Position numbers and translations under genes: made by a program. The notes below the pieces were generated by a model that saw only the letters and a program-made list of their open reading frames with translations, made no database searches and was not told where the DNA came from. A stretch of DNA of 64,000 bases from Ipomoea triloba (taxonomy: Eukaryota > Streptophyta > Magnoliopsida > Solanales > Convolvulaceae): assembly GCF_003576645.1 (NCBI RefSeq), contig NC_044919.1, positions 25,651,976 through 25,715,975 of the forward strand, in the 5' to 3' direction. Positions 45,545 through 57,610 of the stretch are shown here, piece by piece. The first letter of the stretch is position 1. Every line of letters begins with the position of its first letter.

Positions 45545-48500
45545 ATGGCGTCCGAATCCTCCACATCAACCTCATCTTCCGACGCATATCAAAGGGAGTT
45601 GCTACACATTCGCTCTCAGATCAAACAAGTCAAGGCGGGGAGTATTCTTGACAAAAATGGCTTCATCACCCACTCTTCTAATCCAAAAATGGCGGAAAAA
45701 GTCCTGAAGAAGTTTGAGAAAGCAGGACTGATGAAATACATGACGCACGACTATCGGACCATTCACGCCCTCGACTTCACAGAATGGTTCGCAAATGCCA
45801 AGGTCACGAAGGGTAAAATCGAAAGCCGCTTTAATGATTTTCCCATCACAACCTCTGTAGGTGACCTCAGAGCGGCATTCGATTTCGCGTCATCGGAGGA
45901 AGCAGTCAAGCACCTATCGGATTACGACTTGGACAAGCAAGCCTTCTGGGAGAAAATCCGACTAGCGACTGCACCACCCAGAGCATCCTCTGCCCTCCGC
46001 AAGTACCACCTAAAGGAGAGGTTTGCTCTCGCTGCCGACCTAATCATGAAGTTTGTGCTCGGCAAGGTGTCCGGAACTGACGAGGTTAGTCTAGACCTCC
46101 TCAAAATCCTCCATGCCATTTGGAACAACAACAAGCTGGACTGGGCACATATTATCTTCAACTTCCTCCAACAGCAAGTGATGCGCTCAGTCTCCAACGC
46201 CAACCTGTCGATCAGTAAAAAGGTTGGTTTCGGCTTTGTTGTTCAATTTCTCCTAAGCCTGAAGGGCTTTGAACTGAGGGAAGGGCGAGAGATTCATCGG
46301 AATACCTATATGGGTAGGACGAAATCTCAAGTCCCCAAGGCTAAAGGTGTTAAGGCTGCACCTTCTCCCTCACAGCCAAAAGGAAGGGGCAAAAGGAAAG
46401 CCCCAGCCAAGGAAAAGGACTCTGATGATGAGCCTTTGGACACTCTGGTCAAGAGAGTTGCGCTGAGGGCCAAGAGGGCCAAAATTGCTGCTGTCACCCA
46501 GATTCGAGAAGTGGCACCGTCAGTTATACAAGTACCCTTCGAGGACAGGGCACAAGCCCAGGGGGAACCTCAGGCTACACNAAAGAAAAGGACTCTGATG
46601 ATGAGCCTTTGGATGCTCTGATTGAGAGTTGCTTTGAGGGCCAAAAAGGCCAAAAATATTGCTGTCACCCAGGGTCGAGAGGTGACACCGTCAGTTATAC
46701 AAGTACCCTTCGAGGACAGGGCACAAGCCCAGGGGGAACCTCAGGCTACACTGGCCACTGAGGTTGAGAGAGTGCCCCCTACCAGGTCCCTGTCAAGAGA
46801 TTTGTGTGTTAATGATGATATTACTGCTGAGGGTACTGGTGACTCTGTTGGTTTATCTCGAGAGATGGCTCGAGAGGTTGAAGGTACTGGGATCAGTGAT
46901 CCAGTACAAGGGGATGCAGAAGAACCATGTGAGATGGTTCGAGAGACAGACTACACAGTCAGGGTGGAAGATGATCTCTTGGAGCATAGTCGAGAGATCA
47001 CAGCTCAGATAGACGAAGCAATCTCTGCTACTGAAATCATCTCTGATGGGCGGGATGACTTATATGAAGAAGTTTCCACTCAGTTGGCAGTGGAAGCACC
47101 CACTCTTGATGACTTCTCCAGGGTGATCTGGTGGATCAACTGGAGAACCAGTTCTTTCACTCAACTAATGAGTCAAGCAGCTGAAATGGAGGCAGAAGAG
47201 CAGTTTGCACTCCAGTGGTTGGATATCTCCGAGATCCCAGCTCAACAACTGATGGATCTTGCCCACGAAACACNNNNNNNNNNNNNNNNNNNNNNNNNNN
47301 NNNTAAATGTTGAGTTGACACCCACTGAATCTGCTCAGATTAATAGATCAGTTGCTCAAGTAATAGCATTTGTCAGATTGGAAGATGATCTCTCGGATAA
47401 TGGTCGAGAGATCACTACTACAGAGGTTCTGTCTAATGGACAGAATGATGGAGAAGAAGAGGTCACTACTCAGTTGGGAGTGGAAGCACCTATTCTTGAT
47501 GACTTCTCTAGGGTGATCAGGTGGATCAACTGGAGAACCAGTCCTTTCACTCAATTGATGGCCCAAGCAGCTGAGATGGAGGCAGAAGAACAATTTGCAC
47601 TCCAGTGGTTGGGTATCTCAGAGATCCCAGCTCATCAACTCCTAGACCTTGCCCACGAAACAAGGGTGTCTAAGCTGAACAGTGGAAGAACTGATAAGGG
47701 CAAAGGAATAGCTGAAGAAACCGAGGTTGAGCCTGAGGAGGATCCAGAACTTGATGCCCAATTTCGAGAAGATATCAGGCTCGCCACTGCCATCTCCTTG
47801 GGACAAAACATTGAACTCACGAGAGGTCCAGGAGAGACCTCTGGGGTTGCTCACGATGATATCGCAACAGCCGCAATCCCATTGTCCCAAGTCAGTAACT
47901 CTGCTCTGGACGAACAGGTAGAAGCTTCGAGAGGTGAATCCGAGACCTCTGAAGCACTTCGAGTGGCACCCAACACTATTCTACTTTTGCCACCACCTGC
48001 GTCCACACCCTTGATTGACAACGATGAAGCTCAGACAGTTCGAGAGGGTGTAGTTCCGTTGCTCACACTGCCGGGTTTTCTTACTGCTCCTGAAATAATT
48101 ATCATTCCAGACTCATCGGAGCAGACCGAAATGCAGTCCAATGAGAACTTAGAGCAGATTGCCCCAAGTCCTGCTGGTTCGAGGAGTACTAATGATACCA
48201 TCGAAGGTGGAAACCGGGAAGCACCTGTCGACACTTCGTCTCTAACCTCACCAGCAGATGACCAAGTTCTCAGCACTGGTTCGAGAAGTGACGCTGAGAG
48301 GGAACTTCTATTGGATGGAAACCGGGAAGCGTCCAATACCGAAGAACCCTCTCCGGCTGATCCTATCTCCACAGTTGCTGAAGCTGAGGCTCCAGGTTCG
48401 AGAGGTGAGGAGCAAGAAGTGATCCATCCCTCAGGTGGAAACCGGGAAGCGCCTGACATGGAGCTACCTTCGAGCTCTGAACCCGGTGTCCCTGTGGCCC

Positions 48501-49570
48501 CTCAGACACTTAATCGAGAGGTGGACTCGCAACTGCAAGTCATGGGTGGAAATCTGGAAGCACCCAAGTCCCCTCCGACAAAAGGTACATCTCGATCCTC
48601 TTCTCCTACTTCTGACTATGATCAACAGGCCGAAGAAGTCTTCATTGGCGAAGTGCGTCAATTCATGGCTGATCAATCTCAGAAGATGGCTCAGCTCGAA
48701 AGAATACTCGCTGTGGTCCGCAATGCTGCAATGCCTGCTGATGGCACAAGTGAATCCCAAGGCCGTCATGCCGAACTTCTCGAACAGGCGATATGGGCTG
48801 AGGATGCAGCACGGAAAGCCACTGATGAAGCCGCTGTAGCTCGAGCAGAGGCTGCAAGTGCGAGGGCTGAATTAGCCGAGATGCGAGCAGAGCTTCGAGC
48901 CTTCCAATATTCCAGTGAACTTCGACAGGATGTGATGAAGGCCATACTCGATGACCTGTCGAACCAAGTGCCTGCCCAACTTCAAGCAATCTTCGAAGGT
49001 ATGTCCATCCTCCTCTCCCGTGCTGATGATGCCAACAAGGGGGAAAAGAAAGAGAAAAAGAAGGGGGAAACAACGGGCAAGAAAAGGGCAGCAAGTGAAC
49101 CAGCTGGACCACCTCCAAAAATACCAAGAATCATGAGCAAAGCAGTGGAGGATGCTAAACAGGCAGAAAACCTAAGGGTCCAGCGCACACTGGAAATGGA
49201 GAGAAGGAGAGAAGAGGACAGAGAAAGAAGAAGAAAAAGACAAGAACGACAGTCAGAAGAAGAAAGGAAGATAGATCTTCTCATGACAAGCTTTAAGTTT
49301 GGGAACAGAGAAGACACTGAACAAATTCTGACTCTGGAGATATTCAAGCTTCTGAAAATCACTGGGATATCTACACACAGCAATATGTCTCCAGAAGAAT
49401 GCATTGCCTGGTGGAAAGATGGAGTAATTGATGGTGAGTTCGTGGGGGAAGCCTACAGGAACTACAAGCATCTAGATGTCACAGATGAATACTTAAGCCT
49501 GGTAAATCCGAAAGACCCCATCAAGACACGAGAAGCCATTAACAAGAAAAGGAAAGCCAACAAGAAGTAA
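45545..49570 (+). pseudogene. Large post-pol ORF3 of copy C, interrupted at N joins
   Basis: The first part (45545-46621, about 350 codons) matches the N-terminal globular and basic regions of copy B ORF3. It runs into a single N at 46581, after which the frame shifts to a TGA at 46619-46621. The frame then stays open from 46622 to 49570. It has the acidic middle, GNREAP-like repeats, a long alanine/arginine/glutamate-rich coiled coil (near 48640-48990), a basic stretch and a lysine-rich end. The text around the N at 46581 and the 30-N gap (47274-47303) is duplicated, so these breaks are probably assembly errors and the gene may be whole in the genome. No signal peptide or membrane segment is visible. 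It sits where Sireviruses have an envelope-like ORF. Confidence 0.7.
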
Positions 49571-49845
49571 GCTCTCATGGTCGAAACTCCATCTCATTTC
49601 AATGTATTGATATCTATGTTGTTCTTGGTCTTATTTCTTTCAATCCTGTCTACTAAACTCTACTTTGTAAACATTCCCTTCTTATAATCATATATATCTT
49701 TTGCTGGGGGTGTTGCGTGAGTTATATTATTCATGTTTTAGTAGAGTATTTTGTCAAACTTACCATATGCGCTGAAAAATAAAATCCTTGTTAATTCTTT
49801 CTATCAAATCAGCCATATAGAGTAAGTATAAGTGTTGGCATCATC
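49571..49845 (+). other. 3' untranslated region of copy C
   Basis: AT-rich sequence between the ORF3 stop and the PPT. No further ORF. Confidence 0.6.
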
Positions 49846-49859
49846 AAAAAGGGGGAAAT
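49846..49859 (+). promoter_or_regulatory. Polypurine tract of copy C
   Basis: AAAAAGGGGGAAAT directly before the LTR start TGTTAGG. It primes plus-strand cDNA synthesis. It is the only PPT seen next to an LTR in the window. Confidence 0.9.
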
Positions 49860-51667
49860 TGTTAGGAACATCATGTAATAGGTTTTGATGATACCAACTG
49901 ATAAGTAGAAATCCCCAAGTCTCGATACATAGGCAAAACGCTGTAAGTTCGACAAGTAAACCAAGAGCGAAAATACAACCGGGTAACTTTGAGCTCAACT
50001 CGGAAAATATTTAAGCTTGAGGTAAATTTGTTTGAACATCTTAGAAGTCTCGTGTATTGTAATCATATAGACAGATCAGAAGAAGGCATGCGACAACACT
50101 GGAGGAATAAGGGTCTGCGAGACATCAACTAAGTCTCGAGACATAAGCAGAGTTCGAGAGGTAGGACCTCTCGATACAGTTATCCAGTTCGAGACATTAA
50201 CAGAGTTCGAGAGATAGACCTCTCGATATTTGAGTTCGAGACATTAAGCAATCAAGATATCAACCTTGGTCTCGATACACTAACAATTCTCCAACAAAGC
50301 TGAATGACGGTCATACTTAAAGTTTGGAGAAGAAGAATATCATGGAGATGGAATAATGAAGAGGTGCCGAACGTGAAGATTTCAAAATGGGCGGAAATGG
50401 ATGACACGTCAGATTTCCACCACAAACGGTCAAAAGGTGCACCAATGCTGAAGTGGTCTGATTCCCTACAAACAAGGAATAATGGGAATATAAAAAGAGT
50501 AACTTTTACCAAAAGACGAAAGTGGAGCATGGACTCAAGAAAGTGAACTATGGAACATTCACTACAAGACAAAGAGGTTCAAGTTACAAGATCACCACTC
50601 CATGAAATATGCTGAAAATATGCAAGACCCATGATCAGCATGGGAGACAAATTTCAAACGGAATAATTTTCCCTCCAACGGAATTATTCCTCTACTCTCA
50701 TATATAAGGACGTAAAGACACAAAAGAAAAAAAAGGAAAAAAGAAGCGAAGAAAAGTGAAGGGGTTCGAAATTCTTAAGAAGTGTCTGTCTAAAACGTTC
50801 AAAGTGCAAGTGGTTAACTTGGAATATCATCCTGATATTCAAAATAGCGAGAAAACACATCTTAGTGTTTCAAGAGAGTTACAAAGCTTAAACTGTTATA
50901 CATCCAGAAGGTGACCGAAGCTGCTCTACATCGAAGTTGATTCAACGATAGCTTGTGGTCAGATTGGAGTCTGTTACATTCAACTGTGACAACCAAAAAC
51001 ACCTTGCTTTGGATTAAGCAAGAGAGGTGGAGTAACCTGGCAGCTGTCCGAGTGAAAGAAACCTGAGGCTTGACGCGGGCTTGGTGATCAAAGGTCAAGT
51101 GCTCGAGAGGTGGAGTAGCTGGAAGCGGGGAGAAAGACCTTGGAGAGGCGGAGTAACCTGGGAGCTGTCTTGTGAAGATCCTGAGGCTTGACGCGGGCAT
51201 GGTGATCAAAGGTCAAGTGCTCGAGAGGTGGAGTAACAAGAAGCGGGGCGAAAAACCTGAGGCTTGAGGCGGGCTTCGTGATCAAAGCTCAAGCGCTCGA
51301 TATTGTACTAAAAAGGGAAGTTTTTAGTGCAATCCTTCCAGGGAGTTTCTGGAAGAAGAGTGGACGTAGGCGGGTTGGCCGAACCACTTAAAAATCTCCC
51401 TTGCATTTACTTACTGCTTTTATCTCTCGCTAACCTCTCGATTGCACTACATATAAACACACCTCTCGAACTAACTCAAACTCATGCTAACTAAAAGGGG
51501 ATAACATTTCCGCTGCGCATAAAACTTTGTCTTCACCTCGTGAGGTATCGAACCTAAACATCCTAAGTTCAATACACACGAGAGGTCGAAAAGATTTGCA
51601 AAATCTTATACAAGTCTATTCCCCCCCCCCCCCTCTAGACTTGTACCCCATCCCCTTGGGACCAACA
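49860..51667 (+). mobile_element. 3' LTR of copy C (1808 bases)
   Basis: Complete LTR, TGTTAGGAAC to GGGACCAACA. U3 holds four GAGACA words (50119, 50138, 50191, 50238) and a perfect inverted repeat, TCGAGAGGT, three bases, ACCTCTCGA (50154-50174). A TATATAAGG box is at 50701 and a second TATAAAC at 51452. One 118-bp unit lies at 51066-51183. A C-run occurs near 51620. The sequence is followed by CCTAT (51668-51672), identical to the five bases before the LTR at 3487. Confidence 0.93.
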
Positions 51668-51675
51668 CCTATTAA

Positions 51676-52118
51676 GGCAAATTATGCTATGGACTGGGTC
51701 TACCTTGCAAGGTGGACTCAAGTCCATGTTCACAATTTTAGAACTCTAAATTCACAAATTTAGAACTCTATGTTTACAATTTTAGAACTTTATATTCACA
51801 ATTTTAGATCTCAATATACAAAATTACATTACTCAATATTCATAATTTTTGAACTCTATATTATTCACAGTTTTGTTATATAGATTAAAAAATTGTGTTA
51901 TACTGTTGAACATAGAGTTATGATAATAGTGAACATAGAGTTATGAAACTGTGAACATAGAGTTATAAAATTGTGAACATAGAGTTATGAAACTGTGAAC
52001 ATGAAATTATTAAATTGTGAACATGGAGTTATGAAACTGTGAACATAGAGTTATAAAATTGTGAACATTGACTCGGGTCTACCTTGCAAGGTGAATCTGG
52101 GTCCATGGCATAATAACC
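51676..52118. mobile_element. Short TIR element filled with inverted minisatellites
   Basis: The ends GGCAAATTATGC and GCATAATAACC are inverted and are followed inward by TATGGAC..., with a palindrome ACCTTGCAAGGT in both. The left interior repeats a TTCACAATTTTAGAACTCTA-like unit. The right interior repeats its complement, period 22 (about 51905-52065). No coding capacity and no clear target duplication. A larger relative lies at 62023-63196. Confidence 0.6.
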
Positions 52119-52210
52119 GACCTGAAATCGATAAGCCTGATGGCCCACTAGGGCTAGCCCAAAATTTAATGGGCTAGTCCAATAACCCAAATTATTGAAA
52201 GTTATTCTTT

Positions 52211-52328
52211 TTTTTTAGTACTACTGACTCTGTTACAATGTAGTATCTGTTCATAGCTACTTTCTCAACCTATTGAAGCACAAAAAGTCAACAGTTGTCT
52301 CCACTAAGGCTCGAACCCACTCATTTCC
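52211..52328 (-). mobile_element. 5'-truncated SINE, minus strand
   Basis: T-rich start (the reversed tail), then sequence shared with the SINEs at 52829 and 61531, truncated before box A. It is flanked by 12-bp direct repeats AAGTTATTCTTT at 52199-52210 and 52329-52340. Confidence 0.8.
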
Positions 52329-52340
52329 AAGTTATTCTTT

Positions 52341-52828
52341 ATTATAGATCATAAGTGATGTGAAACATAACATAGAGTTTATATGTAAATTGATCTTTAG
52401 TATTTTTATTACATTTTAAAATAAAATTTTAATAAATATATTACACAATAAATTATTTTTATAATAACAAAAAATATATAAAAAATAAAATTTACTGTAA
52501 ATATTATATTATAGTGTAAGTATATTAACTATTTTTAGTTAGAATTTATAAATGGAGATTTAGATTAATTGAATGATGTATAAGTTTATATTTGTTAGTA
52601 TAAATGTGCTAATTTGAAATATAATATAATTATAATTTATTTAACATTGATATAATTCATATGTAATATTTTTATTTTTACTTTATGATTATAATATTAT
52701 TAAGTTATGAAGTTTATAAAATGTATAGTTTATAACCTTACTTAATTTATGTAATAAATAACATTTACATTAATCATATATATAATTATATTAATATTAA
52801 TATAAAATTATAATTAAACGTATTAATT
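52341..52828. other. Very AT-rich intergenic sequence
   Basis: No gene or element recognised. Confidence 0.5.
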
Positions 52829-52988
52829 TTTTTTGAATACTATTGACTCTGTTACAATGCAGTATCTGTTCATAACTACTTTCTCGAGCTACTGAAGCTT
52901 TCAATATTATCTTCACTGAGCCTCGAACCCATCCCTTCTATATGAGAGTGCAACCGGGAGCCAATAGACCACAAAGTATTGGCAAACA
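52829..52988 (-). mobile_element. Full-length SINE, minus strand
   Basis: Reverse complement of the element at 61531: tRNA-like box B (GGGTTCGAGGC when reversed) and head near 52960, and a T run at the plus-strand left end. Possible 8-bp duplication TATTAATT on both sides. Confidence 0.75.
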
Positions 52989-53030
52989 TATTAATTAATA
53001 CTTATAAAAATTTATAATCATAATACGACT

Positions 53031-53034
<4 letters not shown>

Positions 53035-53089
<55 letters not shown>
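53035..53089. repeat. (TA)n microsatellite
   Basis: About 27 TA units. Confidence 0.95.
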
Positions 53090-53092
<3 letters not shown>

Positions 53093-54680
53093 TCTTCTAA
53101 TCTATTGTCTTTGTATTCTGTTCAAATTTTGGAAGGTACAACAATATGCACAATAGGCGAGGGTGAGAGTCGCTTATAAGCACCAAGAATAGTATAATTT
53201 AAGGGTCAAAAGTAGGATAGAATAGGAAGTTTTGCCACCCGCTTATAACAATTTCATGCATTTAAACTCAGATATGATCAAAAACCTCTAACACAATTTT
53301 AGGAAGAAGTTTTGAAGTCATTTCCACAGATTGAAAAGATATTCAAGGCCAAAACAAAGCAGAAAACAAAGAAGCCGCCGAGCAGAGACCGTCCACGCAG
53401 CCAACACGCGTGTGGGGGGCGTGGATCAATTCCAGTTGCTCTCCACGCCCCCAACCACGCCTGGTGTTGGCGTGGTCTGGCCACAGGGGCCATTTCGAGA
53501 TTTTTGGCTTCATGTTGCCTATTAAAACCCCTTTTCCGAAAACCTAAAGGGAAGGAGGCCAGAAAAATAGTTTTAGGGTTGAAGTTCTCTTTGTTTTTCG
53601 CCTCTTGGGGAAAAACTCCATTTTCCTTAGAATAGATCCAAGAAACAAGCTAGAAGGATAGAGGTTTGAAGACAAAAATGTAATAGATCCCATTCTCATG
53701 GATGGTAACTCTTCTTTTCATTATCTATTTTGATTTCGTTCTTACTTTCTTTGAATCTTCTATTGCTTTTTTCTTGTTTCCTTATTTTTATGTTTGCTTA
53801 GATTAGATAGGGGATTGGTGGCTCCGAAACTAACTATGTGGTTGAATTGTTGAAGGTTTTGCTCTTAAAAATGTGAGCTTTATGTTCTTGGATGTGAATG
53901 CTTGTGTGGATGATGTTTGATATGCTTGGTACCTAAGTGTGGCCACATTAGGTAGCAAACCCCGTGAAAGTGAGTGTGTGCGCGATAGCGGCCACTCACG
54001 AGTCCAACTCATCTACATCCCCGCCCTTAGTCCGAAAAGAAGAGGTCTGGGAAGAGTGGTAGACAAGGAGTTTGATAAAATGCTCCAATCGAATGAGGAT
54101 GTGGGAGTCCAAGTGTGACATCACTTGGTGAAGTGCCATGAGCTCCCTAGTTGAATCCAAAGCATTTGCTTGCAAAACCATTAGATAGTAGACCACATAG
54201 GCTAGCCATGATCGAGCCCCAATCTCCACTTTACCATTTTCCAAACCCACCTTTTAAAACCTCAAAACCTTTGTACAAATGCCTTTTAAGTTTTGTCATT
54301 CACGTAACTCTTTCCTTTCAACTTCCTAAGTGTCAACATTAACTCTACTTCAAATCTGCCTTGCTTGAGAGACACGACACTCGGGAACTTTTCCTTGTTT
54401 TACCACCATCAGCACCTCTCACCACTAAAGTTACATCCTTCAGTCGCATCATATATCAATATTGTCATTTATTAGATTTAATTAATGAAATAAAGAGATT
54501 AGTGGTGAGTCTAGCAAGGATAGTGCCACAGGCCGGCCGCATGCGCATAGGGTGGGGTTTGGTGAAATCTCAATGATTACGTTGAATCCTTTCCATTTGC
54601 CCCAACTATCGCAAAAATGATACGAAGGAATACTTCCATCATGCCCTAAACTCGATCCTAAAGCAACCATTATATTACGT
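53090..54680. other. Mixed-composition region, possible LTR-element remnant
   Basis: GC content rises at 53370-54050, with inverted CCACGCC/GGCGTGG words (53395-53485), a CTATTAAAACCCC box and long non-coding leader-like text, as in the LTR of a Ty3-type element. No PBS, PPT, LTR pair or protein domain is visible. A short minus-strand frame at 54482-54670 shows no family I recognise. Confidence 0.3.
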
Positions 54681-55485
54681 GAAGGGAAAATATAATTTTG
54701 AGGAATTCTAAAACATTTTTAAATGAATATAAAATTTGATCATTTCAAATCATGGACTCATATATGGTATATATGAATGAGATAACATGGATTTCTTCTA
54801 ACTTAATCAATAGTTTTAGATTTGAGTTTTAGAAATATAAGGGCATCTTACTCGACACAAACATGATTAGTAGTTTTGTGATTGTCAAAATAGATTGAAG
54901 CTATATATATGAATTTTGAGACAATAAAAATCATATTTCATATATAGAGAATGAATTGAAATAGGCAAAAATAGAATTGAAATTATATTCCTATGTGTGT
55001 GCGAGAACATGTATTCCCGTAAAAAAATTAAAATAATTTCAACCATCCATCTCGGATGATTATATTGGACGGACAAGGCTAGAAATCATGAAAAAAAAAA
55101 TGGGATAGTTTTTTTTTTTTTTTAATAATTATCACGAACTTTGGATTTGTACTAGAAACAGTTTGATTGTGCATCGATGAATATTGATACCGCATTCAAG
55201 ATGTACCACTTGTGTACTCAAGCTTAGTGCACTATAACACACAGAGATGGAATGGAAATCCTAAAACTGATAAAATACAGTCATAATAGAGTGCACTATT
55301 GATACATCGTAAATGCACTATCAGTTATTCAATGATGCTTGCTCTATTGCACAACAAAAGTTAACAATAATTATGAAAATACCACCACTCTTTTCTATTT
55401 TCCCGCTATTTTTTAGCCGTTGATCATCCCACATTAATGGATCATATCATTCTACATTTTTTTACGGGAAGGCTTTCTATTATAT

Positions 55486-55490
<5 letters not shown>
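54681..55490. other. AT-rich intergenic sequence
   Basis: Homopolymer runs near 55090-55125. Text around 55425-55455 (CCGTTGATCATCCCACATTA...) resembles 57095-57125, and both precede a (TA)n tract, suggesting a repeat anchored to TA microsatellites. Confidence 0.4.

Positions 55491-55569
<79 letters not shown>
55491..55569. repeat. (TA)n microsatellite
   Basis: About 39 TA units. Confidence 0.95.
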
Positions 55570-55571
<2 letters not shown>

Positions 55572-55584
55572 TTCCGTGCGGTTA

Positions 55585-56100
55585 ACACAAAAAGACGCAC
55601 ATTAAGCATTAAAATAACGCACCTTAAGTACACAAACTACACACCTTAAGCACACAAACAAAGCACCTTAAGAATACATACAAACCACGCACCTAAAGTT
55701 TTAAAATGGTGCAGGTTAAGTACACAAACTACGCACCTTAAGCACACAAATAAAACACCTTAAAAACAAAAACCACGCACCTAAAGTTTTAAAATGGTGC
55801 ACCTTAAGTTTCAACAACTGACACACCTTAAGCATACAAATCACGCATCTTAAGAAGGAAAACCACACACCTAAAGTTTTAGGCTGACGCACCTTAAGTT
55901 TCAATAACTGACGCGCATTAAGCACACAAACCACACACCTTAAGAAGGAAAAACGTTCAACTTAAGAAGAAAAATAACACACCTAAAGCTTTAGATCGAC
56001 GCCCTTAAATTTTCAACACTTGACGCACCTTAAGCAGCATAGTACAAAAACCACTCACCTTAACCACAAAAACCACGCACCTTAAATTTGACCTAGATGC
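55585..56100. repeat. Degenerate minisatellite on the word CACCTTAAG
   Basis: CGCACCTTAAG or close variants recur many times, mostly separated by ACACAAAC-like spacers of variable length. No regular single period. Flanked by inverted TGCGGTTAA/TTAACCGCAC words (55580 and about 56185), so it may be the interior of a TIR element. Confidence 0.7.
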
Positions 56101-56249
56101 AAAAAGAACAAATTTCCACCGTGTGTTTTTTAATCATTGTTTAATCCTGGGCGTTGATTTAGGCAATATCAATGACTCAGATTTAACCGCACAACCACAC
56201 CTAGGAAGGCCTACCGCACGCGAACACAATTATATATATATATATATAT

Positions 56250-56480
56250 ATGGGCACGCTCAAGTGAGAACAGTTGCCCAAAAGAGAAATCAGAACCACT
56301 CACAACCGTCTACGTGTCCAGGTTCAACGAATCAGATGTAATTTTTAAAAAACGACACGGTGGCATTTTTGTAAATAATTCAAACTTTGGTGCAAGTAAA
56401 ATGTGTTACAAGTGCAAGTAACTGGTGCAAGTTTGTAAGTAAAAAGTGTAAGTAAAATCACTTACAAGTGCAAGTAATTT
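56250..56480. repeat. Second copy of the repeat at 15201
   Basis: Matches 15222-15370 directly and 15505-15580 in reverse complement, beginning next to a short (TA)n tract. Confidence 0.55.
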
Positions 56481-56583
56481 ACCTTGGTAACATTCGTGCC
56501 CCTAAATGCCTAATGATAAAGTCTTTCACATAGGTGCACTTAATGATAACGTCTGGTGCAACTAATTATAACGTTAGGTGCAC

Positions 56584-56586
<3 letters not shown>

Positions 56587-56617
<31 letters not shown>

Positions 56618-56630
56618 TGTGTGTGTGTCT
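56587..56630. repeat. (GT)n microsatellite
   Basis: Interrupted GT repeat. Confidence 0.9.
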
Positions 56631-57440
56631 GTATATACACTAGTTTTACACGCGCATTGTGTGACTAATTTAATGCCCAATGTTTGTATTTAAATAAGTA
56701 ATTCAAAGTATATCAGTTAAGATTATATAAGAGAAGTTTATTACAGTTAGCATTATCATTAATGTTTCATTTGCACTTTTCTAAAAACAATTATCTAAAT
56801 ATTTATTGTAGTTGGCATGGTATTAGGTAGTAGATACTACTTTTTGTTGGAACTACTCTAAGTTTTGTTAATTCGCTTTTGGATAGGTTAGTCATTGTCT
56901 TCGTCTTCATTGCTTGTCGACTTCTTTTTTGTTGGTATTATATCATGTGCAATTGGGTTACTGGTGTTAGTTTACAAAAATTACAGATTTGGTCTAATTA
57001 GTTTTGTTAAATTAAAGAAATAGATGCATGGAATCCATAAGTTGATTCCCTTATACTAATATTTATAAAATTAATCTCGTTATTTTTTAGTCATTGATCA
57101 TCCTAGAGGAATGGATCAAATTAGTATATATATATATATATATGTATGTATATATGTATGTATGTATGTATGTATACATACACTTATGAACTATATTTAT
57201 CATACAAAATTAAAATACTAATTTTTTTTTAATTTCTAAATGTAAGTATCTTAATTATAAATATAACAGTATAAAATATAATTAGGAAAATTATATTATA
57301 GCATTTGCCTAAATGTATATTAATAAATATTATATACATATATAATGTATTATACAATCATATATGGAAAAACATCCTATTATAGTTTAAATTACTCATT
57401 CAAAATTTACATTTTACATCTTTTTTAAAATTTACATCTT
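56631..57440. other. AT-rich intergenic sequence
   Basis: Contains a TA/TATG tract at 57123-57183. Otherwise no features seen. Confidence 0.5.
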
Positions 57441-57444
57441 TGTA

Positions 57445-57610
<166 letters not shown>

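Noticed and set aside
45545..49570. A true retroviral envelope
   Set aside because: No signal peptide, cleavage site or membrane span. Only its position is envelope-like.
53312..53635. Overlapping frames around the GGCGTGG-rich block
   Set aside because: Low-complexity GC-rich inverted words give open frames on both strands. No domain is recognisable.
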